Source: Amyloporia xantha
Lineage: Eukaryota > Basidiomycota > Agaricomycetes > Polyporales > Adustoporiaceae
Direction of reading: 5' to 3'
Assembly (NCBI GenBank): GCA_036971615.1
Contig: JAYKKR010000003.1
Span: 806,001 to 870,000, forward strand
Length of the DNA stretch: 64,000 nucleotides
Positions 11,957 to 24,051 of the stretch are shown here, piece after piece. Within the stretch, counting starts at the first letter, position 1. Each line of letters begins with the position of its first letter. Under the pieces are notes generated by a model. The model had not been told where the DNA came from and ran no database searches. It saw nothing but the letters and a program-made list of their open reading frames with translations. The translations under genes and the position numbers were made by a program.

Positions 11957-14110
11957 TTATACCGTCTCTGAGGAGTTACCCGCAAATCCTCTTTCGACGA
12001 AAGATAACGACCATAGAGTAATCAAATAAGGTTCTGCACGCTCGTCGAACTCCAGGCTCCATTTCTCGGCCCATCGAGACTTGCGCCACAGCAGAAAATG
12101 ATGCAACACATAACTCACATAGGGCCGCCAAGGAATTTGGATCCGACCATATAGACTAAGATGGAGTGGTTTCAAATACAGCCTATAGTAAACCACAGAA
12201 GATATTGCTGCTCAGACGGCGAACTCATGCTATCGAAACTTTAAAGCAGATAGAGGTCAATTTTTTGTGCAGTATGACTGCGTGCAGAGTCCAGACTCGG
12301 ATATTATTTCATGCTCGATCTGTGCGATCGAAGTGCACGTGATACATCAGCGTTCTCGACCGGTTCAAACTCAACTCAATACTTTCTTTTTCGTTCACGA
12401 AGCTCCTCTCTGCAGTTCCACAGATACCATATATCTACGGTTTTGGCGACGCCCTGGCCCATATCTCAGTATCCTCTTCGAATCTGTACCACAAAGAGTC
12501 AGATGCTCTATTGCGCAATGCCCAATAATCGTCCGGCGATTCAACCCTACCGTCTCGAATCTGGAGACATTGCTTCATTCTTATGCCTTCCTCTTTCGCT
12601 CAGTGATATTCACCTTTGAGAACGATGTAGAATTCCTTCTTCACAATCGTGGTATTTGCGTGTAATCTGCTTCCGACAACTAAGGTGTATTCTCCATCGT
12701 CCAGCATCACAACTGGTGTCTTATTCGGCTTGGAACACACTATCCTAGCTCCGACATACATTTCAGAATGTAATTTTCATCTAAAGTTGCATCGCGCACA
12801 TTTGAGGCAGCTGTCATGAGTAGAGTTCCATGGATCTTGGGTTCAACATACGGGAGAGTTCCTCCGGGTCTCTGGTGAGCGCAAGCATCTTGATTGAAGC
12901 ATTACCCCAAAAGATGTACCGAACTACTAACACCCATTTACCCCGTAGCCAGTCTTATCAAGATGACCCAATGCATTTAATCCTCCAGTAGCTTCTAATG
13001 TTCTATATACGTAACTCTTTGAGTCGGAAAGATCAATCGGGTATCGCACATACAGTTTCAAGCTTTCTTTATTCGGAGTTGTGCATGCCGCGCGTGTCCC
13101 CAGATGACATGTGTGGGTGTCAACATTCGTCAACGCTCATGTTACGCTATGCACAGGTTAAACTCGGATTTCCCACTGAGTTGGGCGTGGCTACGTGCAT
13201 ATTCTATCTGTGAACACAGCTCTCCTAATCCGCATGATCTCGGATGAACTCGAAGCCGGCATCCACGTATCTCTACACATAGTCCTCGAAGTTCGGTACT
13301 ATATTTGATCTCCCATACAGTGAATGCCGTCAAAGCTGATTTCACGCATGTGGTATCAAGCAGCCTGGTACGAGACCTTCATCATCTATGATTTACCCAC
13401 TGCCAGATGTACTCATGTCAGTTCAACGTTCCGTCTAGCATCGAGAATGGACCACTGTGGTTCCTTATGTCGCTTATGCAAGGCTGTATACATATTTTGC
13501 GTGGGAGTATGGAGCTGAGGGGCGTCTAAACACATCCCTCTGCTACTTGCTTTTCGCTATCTAATATCCTGCATATTCACCTCCGTATCGGCGAACGCAA
13601 TATGTGAGCATCCGGTGGCAATTAAACTCTCGTTCCGCATACACTCTACAAATTACTGATTCCCGGTCTCAAGATGTCGCTTATTGAAATACGTTTGCAA
13701 TGCTTCCGTTTTCATCCATGCACTAATCGACGCCATCAACCTATTCATGTATGATTTACCACGCTCATTGGTGCATATTATTTACAAATGATTCCAGCTG
13801 AGAAAAGTTGAAGTTGAACGACGGGGTGACATCGGCGGCTATAACTTCATATAGCACAGGTTCGTTGTCAAGCTTAGGTTTGATCTGCGCGCTAGTATGG
13901 CAGGTCTTGATCCACTGCAATGATGATGCTAAGTTATCGCGTAGCTGACATTCTGCTGTTTCTGATCAGGCCTCTACATAGTTAGCGTCACTTGAAGCCA
14001 GGTCTCCGCTAAAGATGTGAAAGATGACGAAAGCCGGAGATATGGTGTGGTTTTGCAGCCATTTCTGGAGGCTTAAATACCAAGGAATAAGTTTGCATCC
14101 CCGTCGACAC
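11957..14110 (-). pseudogene. Decayed multi-exon gene, unidentified, head-to-head with the PKS
   Basis: Protein-like segments follow each other on the minus strand from about 14110 down. They include LIPWYLSLQKWLQN, then after an in-frame TGA (about 13972) ETAECQLRDNLASSLQWIK and FSQLESFVNNMH, then after a frame change NERGKSYMNRLMASISAWM, then RYVDAGFEFIRDHAD, LEATGGLNALGHLDKTGYG, MLALTRDPEELSRML, TPVVMLDDGEYTLVVGSR, and after an intron ending at 12561 ESPDDYWALRNRASDSLWYR. The last piece is near 12100 (RIQIPWRPYVSYVLHHFLLW). Several joins use plausible introns, but the stop and the frame shift argue that the gene is broken. It may be more than one gene. I do not recognise the family. The 5' end abuts the PKS start, so the two would share a bidirectional promoter. 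Confidence 0.45.
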
Positions 14111-14114
14111 AGCC

Positions 14115-17100
14115 ATGACATTACCTATAGCTATAGTAAGTGATGTGTCAGTTGCTCTTATCTACCGCACGTTCACCATTATCAAGGTTGGTATTGCTGT
14201 CGAGTTGCCCAGTGGGTCGTATTCCACGGACAATCTGAACCATACATCCTTCTTCGACTTTTTGCTCAATGGCGGCGAAGCCTACGAGCGCATGCCATCT
14301 GGTCGATTCAACATTGATGCGTAAGTTGTATCCGCATTTGTTACCCCCCCCCCTGACGCGGCTGTGGCGGGATATCTGTCAGGTGGAAAGGCAGCAATCG
14401 AGGAGAAATACAAGTAGATGTTGGCTCCTTTCTGAAAGGCATTGATATGTTCGACAACGTCGAGTTCGGTATCTCATCCCGAGATGCTCGTGCTATGGCA
14501 CCCGCCACAAGGAAGCTGATTGAAAACTGCTTTCTTGCCCTCTTGGATTCTGGCATCGAGTATCGGAATAGAAATATTGGTTGCTATACCTCTGGGACAA
14601 GTATTGACTTGACAAATGTCACTGATCCGGTGAGACAGCGATACTACTTCATTATGATTGGTAACGTTTCGGACTGACACCAAGTCAAAATCAGGACGAA
14701 CATGAAACACGTGGATCCTTCGCCGGATATCCATCCATGGTGGCGAATCGCATCTCGACTCACCTTGATTTACTAGGTCCATCCGTGCCAATCGATACTG
14801 CGTGTAGCTCGACTATGACAGCATTACATCTTGCGGTGCAGGGCTTATCTCAAGGAGACTGCGAAGCTGCTGTAGTGGCCGGATGTCAATTAAACCATCG
14901 GTAAAGATTCTCATGTTTATAAGTTAAAAGGCGGCGATGATGATCTTAGTGCCCGTTAGCTTCATCGATTGGGTGACGTACAGCCAAGGTTCACTTCTTT
15001 CCCATGATGGAAAATGCAAACCGTTCGACAAATCTGCAGATGGGTAATTTGCTTCACGGTGCACATCGCATACTCTTCTCACTGGCTCATTGCAGATTTG
15101 GGAGAGCTGAGGGGTGTGTTGCAATTGTCATAAAGCCTCTTCACTGCGCAATAAGAGATTATGATCGTATATACGCAACGGTAACTGGCAACTTTGGATT
15201 CCGTGTTATAGCTTCTGATGTGACAAATAGATCCTTTCCACAGCTATCAATTCTTCTGGAGGTGGCGCCCCACCCGGTGCTCCCGTTGCCGAAGCTCAAC
15301 GCGATACAATGATAAATGCTTTCAAGCTCGCAGGTCGAGCACCTCAGGATGTTGACTACGTTGAACTTCATGCTACAGGTAACGAAGTTTTCCTTATCAG
15401 TTTCATATCACTCTTATTGACTCCAATTTGGCTCGTGGAATAACCTCACCTAGGCACTGCGAAAGGAGACCCAACCGAAGCAAACTGGCTTGGGTCTGAA
15501 ATGTGCCGGGAAGATGAGATTCTGATTGGCAGTGTCAAAGGAAATATTGGGTAAGTGCATGGAGTATAAACGAGAGGCTTTCAAGCTGATATTTTGTCTT
15601 GTATGATAGACATACTGAGATCGTCGCGTTTCTGGCCTCACTTTCAAAGGTCATCTCTATTTTTCGAAGCCGTACCATCCCTCCAAATGTCAATCTGCGG
15701 TCGCTCAACCCTGAAATACACTGGGAACAATACAGACTTCGTGTACCGTTACGTCCAACGCCTTTGCCATGCCATGCCGGAGAGAAGTCATTGATTTCGA
15801 TGTCAAGTTCGGGAATTGGCGGGTCGAACGGTCATGTCGTCTTGGAATGTCCACCCACCATTGTACCCTTTGGTACAAGGGAAGCGGACACCACAAGAGA
15901 TCCAATATTATTGATCGCTGGTGGTCTTTCTTCTCGTAGCGCCACGGCGATTGCCCAGTCCACCGCAGAAGTCGCTTTGAAGCACTCATGCGAGCTATCA
16001 GTGCTTTCCACCGTCTTAGGAAGGAGATCGAAGCAGATGACTTGGCGGGCATATGCTATAGTGCAAGCAGATTTACCACGGTCCATTGAATTCTCCACAC
16101 CGCAGTATTGTCCCCGTGTGGCAGATCCTATTGTCTTCGTCTTCTCTGGGCAAGGTCCTCAACACAATGACAGTGCGTTGACCGAAGTGTTACAAACGAC
16201 TATGTACTCATATTGTAACGTTTCTACAGTGGGCCGGGGGCTATTCAAAGCTTTCCCTGTTTTCCGGAATAGCATCCTAGAAATGGATCTCACATACAAG
16301 AAAATTACGAAGAAATCTGTTCTTTGCGACTACGGCTTATTTAGCGGCGAATTCAAGGAGCACTCAGAAGACGTGTGGCCGATCTCCTTGATCTTACCCT
16401 CCATTACTATGTTCCAAATCGCCTTATTTGACCTCATGATAAGTCTGGGAATAAAGCCAGACATCGTCCTTGGCCATTCGGCGGGAGAGACATCAGTGTT
16501 GTATGCTTCTGGTGCCGCACCGAAAGCAATGGCTGTAGAGCTGGCTGTCCTGCGTGGCCTTGCATTTTCCTCTGTTGAAGGACTCGGTGGTGCTATGGCA
16601 GCTCTTGCGTGTGGGACTGCCGAAGCAACACAGATCCTCGCTGACACTCGTCTTCAGCACCCAGGCAGTGTCGTCGAAATCGCATGTTTCAATTCGCATC
16701 AAGCAGTGGCAATAGCAGGTCACGAGGTAGCGGTGCATCAAGCCATAGAAGTTGCTCGAGAGCGAGGCGTGTTTGGTCGCAAAATCCGCACAAAGGTCCC
16801 CGTCCATTCATCACTAATGGATGTTTGCCGCGAGGAGTACTGCCGTGGTGTGAAGGATTTGTTTTCCCGATACCCTGATTCCCATGAGCCCAAGGTTCCG
16901 ACATATTCCACGCTGTCCGGCCAGCGATTCCACAGCTCCTTCGATGCCGATTACTTCTGGCACAACACCCGTCTTCCTGTACGCTTCAGTGAAGCAATAC
17001 AAGCACTTGGTGAAGCCAGATCTTTCACGTTCATCGAGATCGCACCACATCCTGTCCTATCCTCCTACATCACATCCATGACCTCCAATTCGAGCGCGGT

Positions 17101-20100
17101 TCTGCCCACAGTACGGCGCCCGAAGTCAAACAGCATCCCTTCAGAGCATCTCGATATTCTGGATCTGTGCGGTAGACTGACGGTGAAAGGACACAGCGGA
17201 GTAAACTTTACTGTGCTCAACGGCCGCACGTGTTACGAGTCTGAAATCGTACTCCCTGCCTACCCTTTCACGAAGAAGAGATATCCTCTTTATCCAGATA
17301 CGCCTGGTTATGCAAAGCAGATGGCGCCGCACCAAGGGCCTCTCAATCACGGATATCTGAAGATCAACAAAGATACTCATCCTATCTTAGGGGAACACGT
17401 CATAAGAGGAGAGCCTATCATGCCTGCCGCAGGTTTCTTGGAAATGGCTAGTATTGAGTTATTGTTGAAAATCATCTCTTACTAATGCTATGACTCTACA
17501 GGCCATCGAGTTTGGAGCTAGCACGCTCATGAATGTTAACTTGCGATCTATCTTATCACTTTCAGCAGAAAACCCGACCGAAGTAATTGTAACTCTGGAC
17601 AACTCCTACTGGAAGGTTGTGTCAGTAATAGCTGGCACCGATGCAGACCCCAGGAATGTAGGTTAAATAGTAATTCCCACATTGCATCGTCTATCCTTAT
17701 TCAATTTTGACTGCCGTAGCAGGTCGAAAAGTTACATGCCGATGGCTATTTGTCATTTGAGCGGACTGAAGAAGTCAACAATGTGGATATACCGGCTATT
17801 CGTAGTCGATGTGACAACTATGTTGATTCATGCAAGTATTCCGTCCTTCGATTAAATTCTGCTAAGCCCTCAATACCCTTTCATATAGCTTTCTACCAGT
17901 CATTATCCTACTTTTCAGCGTATGGCTCACGACTCCGCCGTGTAACAAATGTCTATTATCGCGGAAACGAAGCACTAGTCTCCATTAAAGGAAATGATAG
18001 GATATTGGCCCAGTATGTCGGTCTCATGGCTTCGAAGAAGGCCTCGTCTAATGTATCTACAGGTCAGGGCATTATGTCCTGCATCCAGCAGTCTTGGATT
18101 CTTGTCTGCACATAACTGCCTACAGACCGTTCAATGGGGATTTCAATCCAAATACATATTACCTGCCGGCCCGCGTGCAGACAGTCGTCATCGATCGCTA
18201 TCTCCAAGAGAAGGGCCTCCCAGATCATCTTTATGCCCATGTACTTTTGAATGAATGGACGCCTAGTGAGCATCACCTGAATATATACTTCACTTTCAGA
18301 ATTGCTGACAACCCATCACAGCATCTATGCGATTCGATATCTCGCTCATTGATGATGTGGGAAAACGTATTTGCTCGCTCCACTCGCTCGAGGTTGTCAA
18401 ACACTACATTGATCCGCTGCCGGACACACTCCGACCATTCGATCTTGTTTACCAGACGACGTCCTTTCCGATGACATCGTGGTCATCTCGGTCTGTCCCG
18501 CCTGATAGCCGAAGCTTGGATGCGATGATAAGAGAAAATTTGAATGTAATTCTTCCTGGCATGATGCATATTTCTCTAATTGAGACTTCGTCCAGAATGC
18601 AGAGCTGCTAGCGGAGCATTCTTGCCTAGGTCCAGTTGAACTCCGCAATATTCAAGCACTTAGAATCGCTTTGTCAGCGCTAGCATGTAAGGAAACGAGG
18701 CGCATTGTACGGCTCATCGTCGAAGGCATTGGTAAGTCTTTTATCTACGTCCTATTCTACTCCCGCTAAAGGATGAGGTGTTCAGGCGCTTATCATCTTA
18801 CGTGTGTGATCTCTATTCTCAAGGAATTTCCGGCAAATTTCTATGAGATCTTCACGGCCAAAGAGGACCAACGCGACCTAATAGCGAAGAAGCTTGCACC
18901 AGGATCCGTTCGTAGTATCACAATGGATGCTGTGCTAACGGGCGATCCATTGTCTGAACCCAATCTTTACGATATCGCCTTGTTCTTTGACATCGAGTCC
19001 ATGGAAGACCACTTACAGGCAGTCGTTCTGACTTGTAACCAACTCCTTGTGCCAGGAGGTATCCTCGTGCTTACCAAGCAGATCGACACTGAGGGAGTCG
19101 CTGCACCTTCCACTGATCTGGCCAACGACGACTTCGGCGGTCCCACCAGCCTCGATGATTTTTCTGATACATTCCGAGGTACTGGCATGTCCGTCTTGTA
19201 CAGTGCTCACGACCAAGGATCCTCGGGTGCTGCGCTTACAGTCACATGTCAAAAAGGTCTCAACGGTGCCCACACTCCGGAGACACCGGTTGTTTTTGAC
19301 GAGGCAGGATCTTTCGTGTTCGAGTATCGCCACGGAAACGAGATTGATCTACAGTGGGATCTTAGCGGGCTCGCGACCTCTCAACATCTGGATATATGGA
19401 TTATCGCTGTCGAGGGTCGAGATAGCGGATCTGCGTTCGGTCTGGTTCGTGCCCTCCGACGGGAGCGTATTCTCTGGACAATACGTCTTGTGATATTTCC
19501 GGACACCTACACCCAAGCGATGAGGGAAGATCGTCTCACTAATATACCGATATCCCTGAAAAATGAGCCGGAGATCTTGGTGTCCGCACGGGGAGACTTT
19601 CTAGTGCCTAGGATGGTGCCATTACCTTCCTTGGAGCCTCGACAACAGATACACGTCGCAACTAACAGGACGCACATCATCCCTTCGAACAAGATTCTTG
19701 TCGAGGTCTGTTCTTCTTGGGCACTTGGCATTTGCTTTTGCGTCTTGGGTTCCATAGCCAAATCGAACTCCCATACGCTGCGGGAAGGCGATCTAGTGAT
19801 AGGTCTGGTCACTCATGCTCCAGATGAATTCACTGTCATGAATATGGAGACAGTGAGTTCTATACCTCCTAACGTCAGTCAATACGCAACCATTGTTACC
19901 TCGAACCTTCTTGGCTTCGTAGTCGCTGTTCTTGCGCCAGGACTGAGTACCTTCAAGCGTCTTGACCGTCTAAGATCTATTCGCATCCTTTTGACGCACT
20001 CGGACACCCCCATTGGCCGATCTATTGCCCATCTATATCGGAGTAGACAGGTTGGTTTCATGGAGATTCAGGCGAATGCTAATCTATCAGATCTTGCTTC

Positions 20101-23089
20101 CGCCGGTCCCGCTAGTTTCCACCTCGTGGTTTCGGGATACGAAGATCCGGCGCACACTCAAATCATCCGCACTTTATTGCGCCCTGGACGAGGAAGAGTC
20201 TTCCTGTGGAATGCACCAGATGGAGGTCTCTTTGATCTCGTGCAAAGGGATCCTTGCTCAGTGGGGGACGCGCTGGCTTGCGCGGTGCCTATACTTGGAG
20301 AAGAAATTGAGCGGTTGCATCCGCAGGCCTTGCTCCCTGCACCTTCCCCTAGCCTCATGCTGTCTCCTGAGCAGCATTCATCTCATGCAGTACTTAGTTC
20401 GGACAAGACATATATCATCATCGGTGGTATCGGCAACTTAGGAGCTCACATTGCTCTATTTTTATATGAAGTGAGTGGTCATACTTTATGTATATCTACA
20501 CAGCTCAAAATTGGCACCCTGCTATCAAGGCAGGTGCACGACACATTGTCGTCACTTCACGTCGTGGGAGACAAGGTCTCGATGGCATCGCAAACCCCGT
20601 AGTCGGACGAATATTCGAGCACCTCGACAAGGCGGATGATCTACAGATACAGCTAGAAGCTGTCAACGCGACCTCTGCTGCTGGTATGAATCATTTGGCA
20701 TCCTCTCTACCATCGGAGCTAGGAGGATGTATAATTTTGAGTGCCGTCCTATCTGATCTCCCCTTCGAGCTCGCCACCTCAGAGGACTTCTCACGCGTAT
20801 ACGACGCAAAGCTTGGGGTTCTCTCTACTTTTCTAGACGTCTTCAACACGTCGGGGCTTGAGTTTCTCGTCGCATTTACATCCATGTCAGGTCTTTTCGG
20901 CTTTGGAGGACAAACTAATTATGGGGCGTAAGTGTCTCACCTGCAGGTCCAAATCATTTATTGATAGTGCAATGCATGAACAGTGCGAATACTGCATTAG
21001 AAGAAGCATTATCGTCCCTGCCTTATGCATTCTCCTTTGTGTGTCCCGGCATCCTGGACTCATCGCTCATGCTGGCTGGGAGAGCCGATAACAACGTGCC
21101 TCACCTGAAACATGCAATCGAGTGGTCAATCTCTGCAGAAGGTGGGTATTTCAGACTTCTTCAAAACTCACATCCAATTCCTAACCTGTGAATGATCTTT
21201 CGCAGAAATGATCTTATGGTTCAATGATGCGTTATTTCGATATCAGCACGGTCAACGATTCAGTCGATACATTCCTGATATGGATTGGGAGGCGCAAAAC
21301 CGCACACTCGGCATGACTAAGATAGGACAACATTTGGTTTTAGATCAAAATATCCAAGTGGCCCCTGCGTCAAGCGACGTCGAGATTGACAGCATCGTCC
21401 GGAGTGTGCTGAACATCGCCGCCTCCGATTTTTCGCCTGAGGCGCCCCTGACCACTTACGGTATTGACTCTCTCTCGGCTGCGAAACTCTCTCTTCTTCT
21501 TCGACCCTTCATTGAGGTGACACAACTGCAATTATTGGCAAACACGAGTTTAGCCGATCTGAAACGTAGAATCTCCGCCCCGTCCTCGCAGAGTAATCCG
21601 ACAACAACAAGTGACAGCCATTTTCGGAAAGAAGATGAAGTAATGGGTTGCCTGCTCGCGAAGTACACGGAAGACTTGAAGGAATGCGTCATCCCATCCA
21701 ATACTGCGGAGTTGTCCCCAGACCGTGTGGTTATTCTCACAGGCAGTACGGGCGCTCTGGGGTGCAACATCTTGTCCTGTCTACTCCTTGATGATGATGT
21801 CAAGCGGGTCTATGCACTAAACAGACGAAGCACTGGCGGCGCGCCTCTCTTGCAACGGCAGCGGGCGGCTTTCTCAGCTCATGGCCTCTCAGAGTCGCTT
21901 GCAATGTCCCCGAAATTGATTTTGCTCGAATGCGACCTTCAAAGACCAGATCTTGGAATATCAGCTACCTTTATGGACTTGGTTCGTGGCACATGGCTTA
22001 TCCTAACTGACACCTCTAATGAAGGAACTGTATAGCTCCTGACCACAGTCACACACATAATTCACAACGGTCAGTGTTGCCTCTCCTCAGTAGCCTCCAG
22101 CATATGCTGATACGATTTTCAGCCTGGATGGTTGACATTTACTCTCCTTTGGAAACATTTGAATATCTCATCCAGGGAACTCGCAGGCTAATTGATCTAG
22201 CCGCTCAGAGCAGGTTGTTGAACCGGTCATCATTTGTTTTTATCAGTACTGTAGGCATCTATCAACGTGGGTATATCTCCTCATCTTTCATCCACACGCA
22301 GGTGACGTGTCCATTAGATTACCATCATTCGTCGCCTGCACCTGAAGCACCTGTGACGGACCCACAAATAGCGGTCGAAAGCGGCTATACGGAATCCAAG
22401 TGGGTAGCAGAGCGGCTCGTCCAGATAGCCGCGGAGAAGCTCTCTCTGAACGTGACTGTGATCCGAACTGGATTGCTGACGGGTAGTTTGTCCGGGTGCT
22501 GGGATACTACTCATTGGTTTCCGGCGTTGGTTCAATCAGCGACGTATCTTGGCTGTCTGCCTGACGGTAATGGGGTAGGTGTCATTACGTGGATTCTCAA
22601 CTTTTGCTTGTCTCACAATGAACTCGGCAGGTCATTTCATGGATTCCAGTAGATCTAGCTGCTGCCGCAATCGTCGATTTACTAAATCTCTCGAAGGGCC
22701 AGACTCTGCATCTCATTCATCCACGACCAGTGACTTGGACAACAATTATAGGGCCACTTGCTTCGACACTCAAAGTCCCCTTGGTTCCGTATGCGGAATG
22801 GTTTGCTCGTTTAGAGAGCATAGGTGCAGATGAGCCTTCTGCAGTGGAGTCACTCGTACAGGAAGGAGCAAGTAGAAGGAGTAGGGCAGCGCTGGGACTG
22901 CTGTACTTCTTCCGGCGCGGTATCCGGGTCCCAGGACAGTTTTCAGACCCAGAGAGTCTGGGCTTGATGCCTGAGGTTACGATGGACAACGCGCTTCGTG
23001 CTTGTCCGAGACTATCAAGCATGGCGCAGTTAAGTATGTCGGATGTGCATAGATGGTTGTCATATTGGCGCGAGATGGGGTTCTTGTGA
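14115..23089 (+). CDS. Highly reducing polyketide synthase KS-AT-DH-(MT)-(ER)-KR-ACP-R
   Basis: A gene of roughly 20 exons, starting MTLPIAI at 14115 with an early intron 14136-14186. KS (to about 15830) has DTACSS, ELHATGT and [11 protein letters not shown], so all three catalytic residues are present. AT (about 16130-17090) has GHSAG. DH (about 17340-18280) has [10 protein letters not shown] and HPAVLDSC, the His/Asp pair. A methyltransferase-like region follows (18640-19100) without an intact SAM glycine motif, then an ER-like region with no usable nucleotide loop (19640-20250). KR (about 20395-21150) has [11 protein letters not shown], the Lys of YDAKLG and Ser/Tyr in [18 protein letters not shown] has [10 protein letters not shown] (about 21460). 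The C-terminal thioester reductase (NAD-binding 4 type) has TGSTGALG and YTESK. The frame is continuous after splicing, so the gene looks alive. The chain is probably released reductively, with enoyl reduction supplied by the protein at 824. Exact donors near 17450 and 18000 are uncertain. Confidence 0.9.
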
Positions 23090-24051
23090 TTCTCGATTGT
23101 ACTTGCTCGCCTTGAGCATTACCATCCATTGATCAAAGTCCAATTATGCTGTAATTCATAGTATCCAGTATCTTGTTACCATTCATGTCCCATGGTCTCC
23201 CAGTTAACGGTTTGATTTGTGTAAGTAGAGGCCTCAGATGGCTTCGCAATCATCAGGAAAAACCCTCCGGTATAATGAAGTAGAAATTTCAATAATTAGC
23301 TGGCATCTCCATAATTATCTGATATTATCCTATTAGACATATTCTGTGGCATTACGTCAAACTAGCGGTCCCCCCTGCGTATGCTGGATAATAACGCATC
23401 TTTCTTACAGTTTTTCACTATATTCCTCAGTTTTCAAACCTTTTTAGCTGCACTTTCTACACATTAATCACACAATATAATTGAGAAAAACCACTTGATT
23501 GTCAACAAACTGATCTGATTACATGTTCAGTACCTTAAAAGTAACTACGGCTGGCTAAACGACGTGATACGGCCCTCATAGGTAAGTAGGATAGGAAAAC
23601 AAAAATCATGCACAAAACACAAAGTACAACCTGCTAACAACAATGGCCCGTTTCTGCGGCCAGCGGTACGCACGATAGCCTGTGGTGATGTGTCAATACA
23701 AATGAACCGTAAAATTTCCTGCTGCAACTCACCAATTAGATCCAGCCCTCCTTCGAGACATCGATACTGTCAAAACTCTTCCCAATCCTCATCTTGCGCT
23801 CTGGGAGAATCGTCACTCAGTCGAGGTTGATGAGCTTCTCTGACGGCGGCGACGAGCCCTCCACCCAGCCCTTCCGCGTGGCCGCACACTTTTTCCGCGG
23901 GGGGTACAACGACGGCAATGTGGACGTATCCTTGCTGTGATGGCAGCTGTGGAGGTCCTCATCATTGTCTGTGTGTATGACCGCTCGGACAATGTTGCGG
24001 ACGTCATAGACGGGACAGGCGTCGTCAGCGGGGAGGACACCATGGGTGGCG
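23090..24051. other. Downstream of PKS: transposon end and gene scraps
   Basis: A transposon-like terminus CATCAGGAAAAAC lies at 23251, followed by AT-rich DNA without a matching right end. At about 23820-23935 the + strand reads MSFSDGGDEPSTQPFRVAA and then FFRGGYNDGNVDVS, which looks like a fragment of a real but unrecognised host gene, cut by the element that begins at 24052. No complete gene is visible. Confidence 0.45.

Noticed and set aside
14341..14353. Run of C bases in a PKS intron taken as a possible frame-breaking error
   Set aside because: It lies inside the intron 14321-14382, so its length does not affect the frame.
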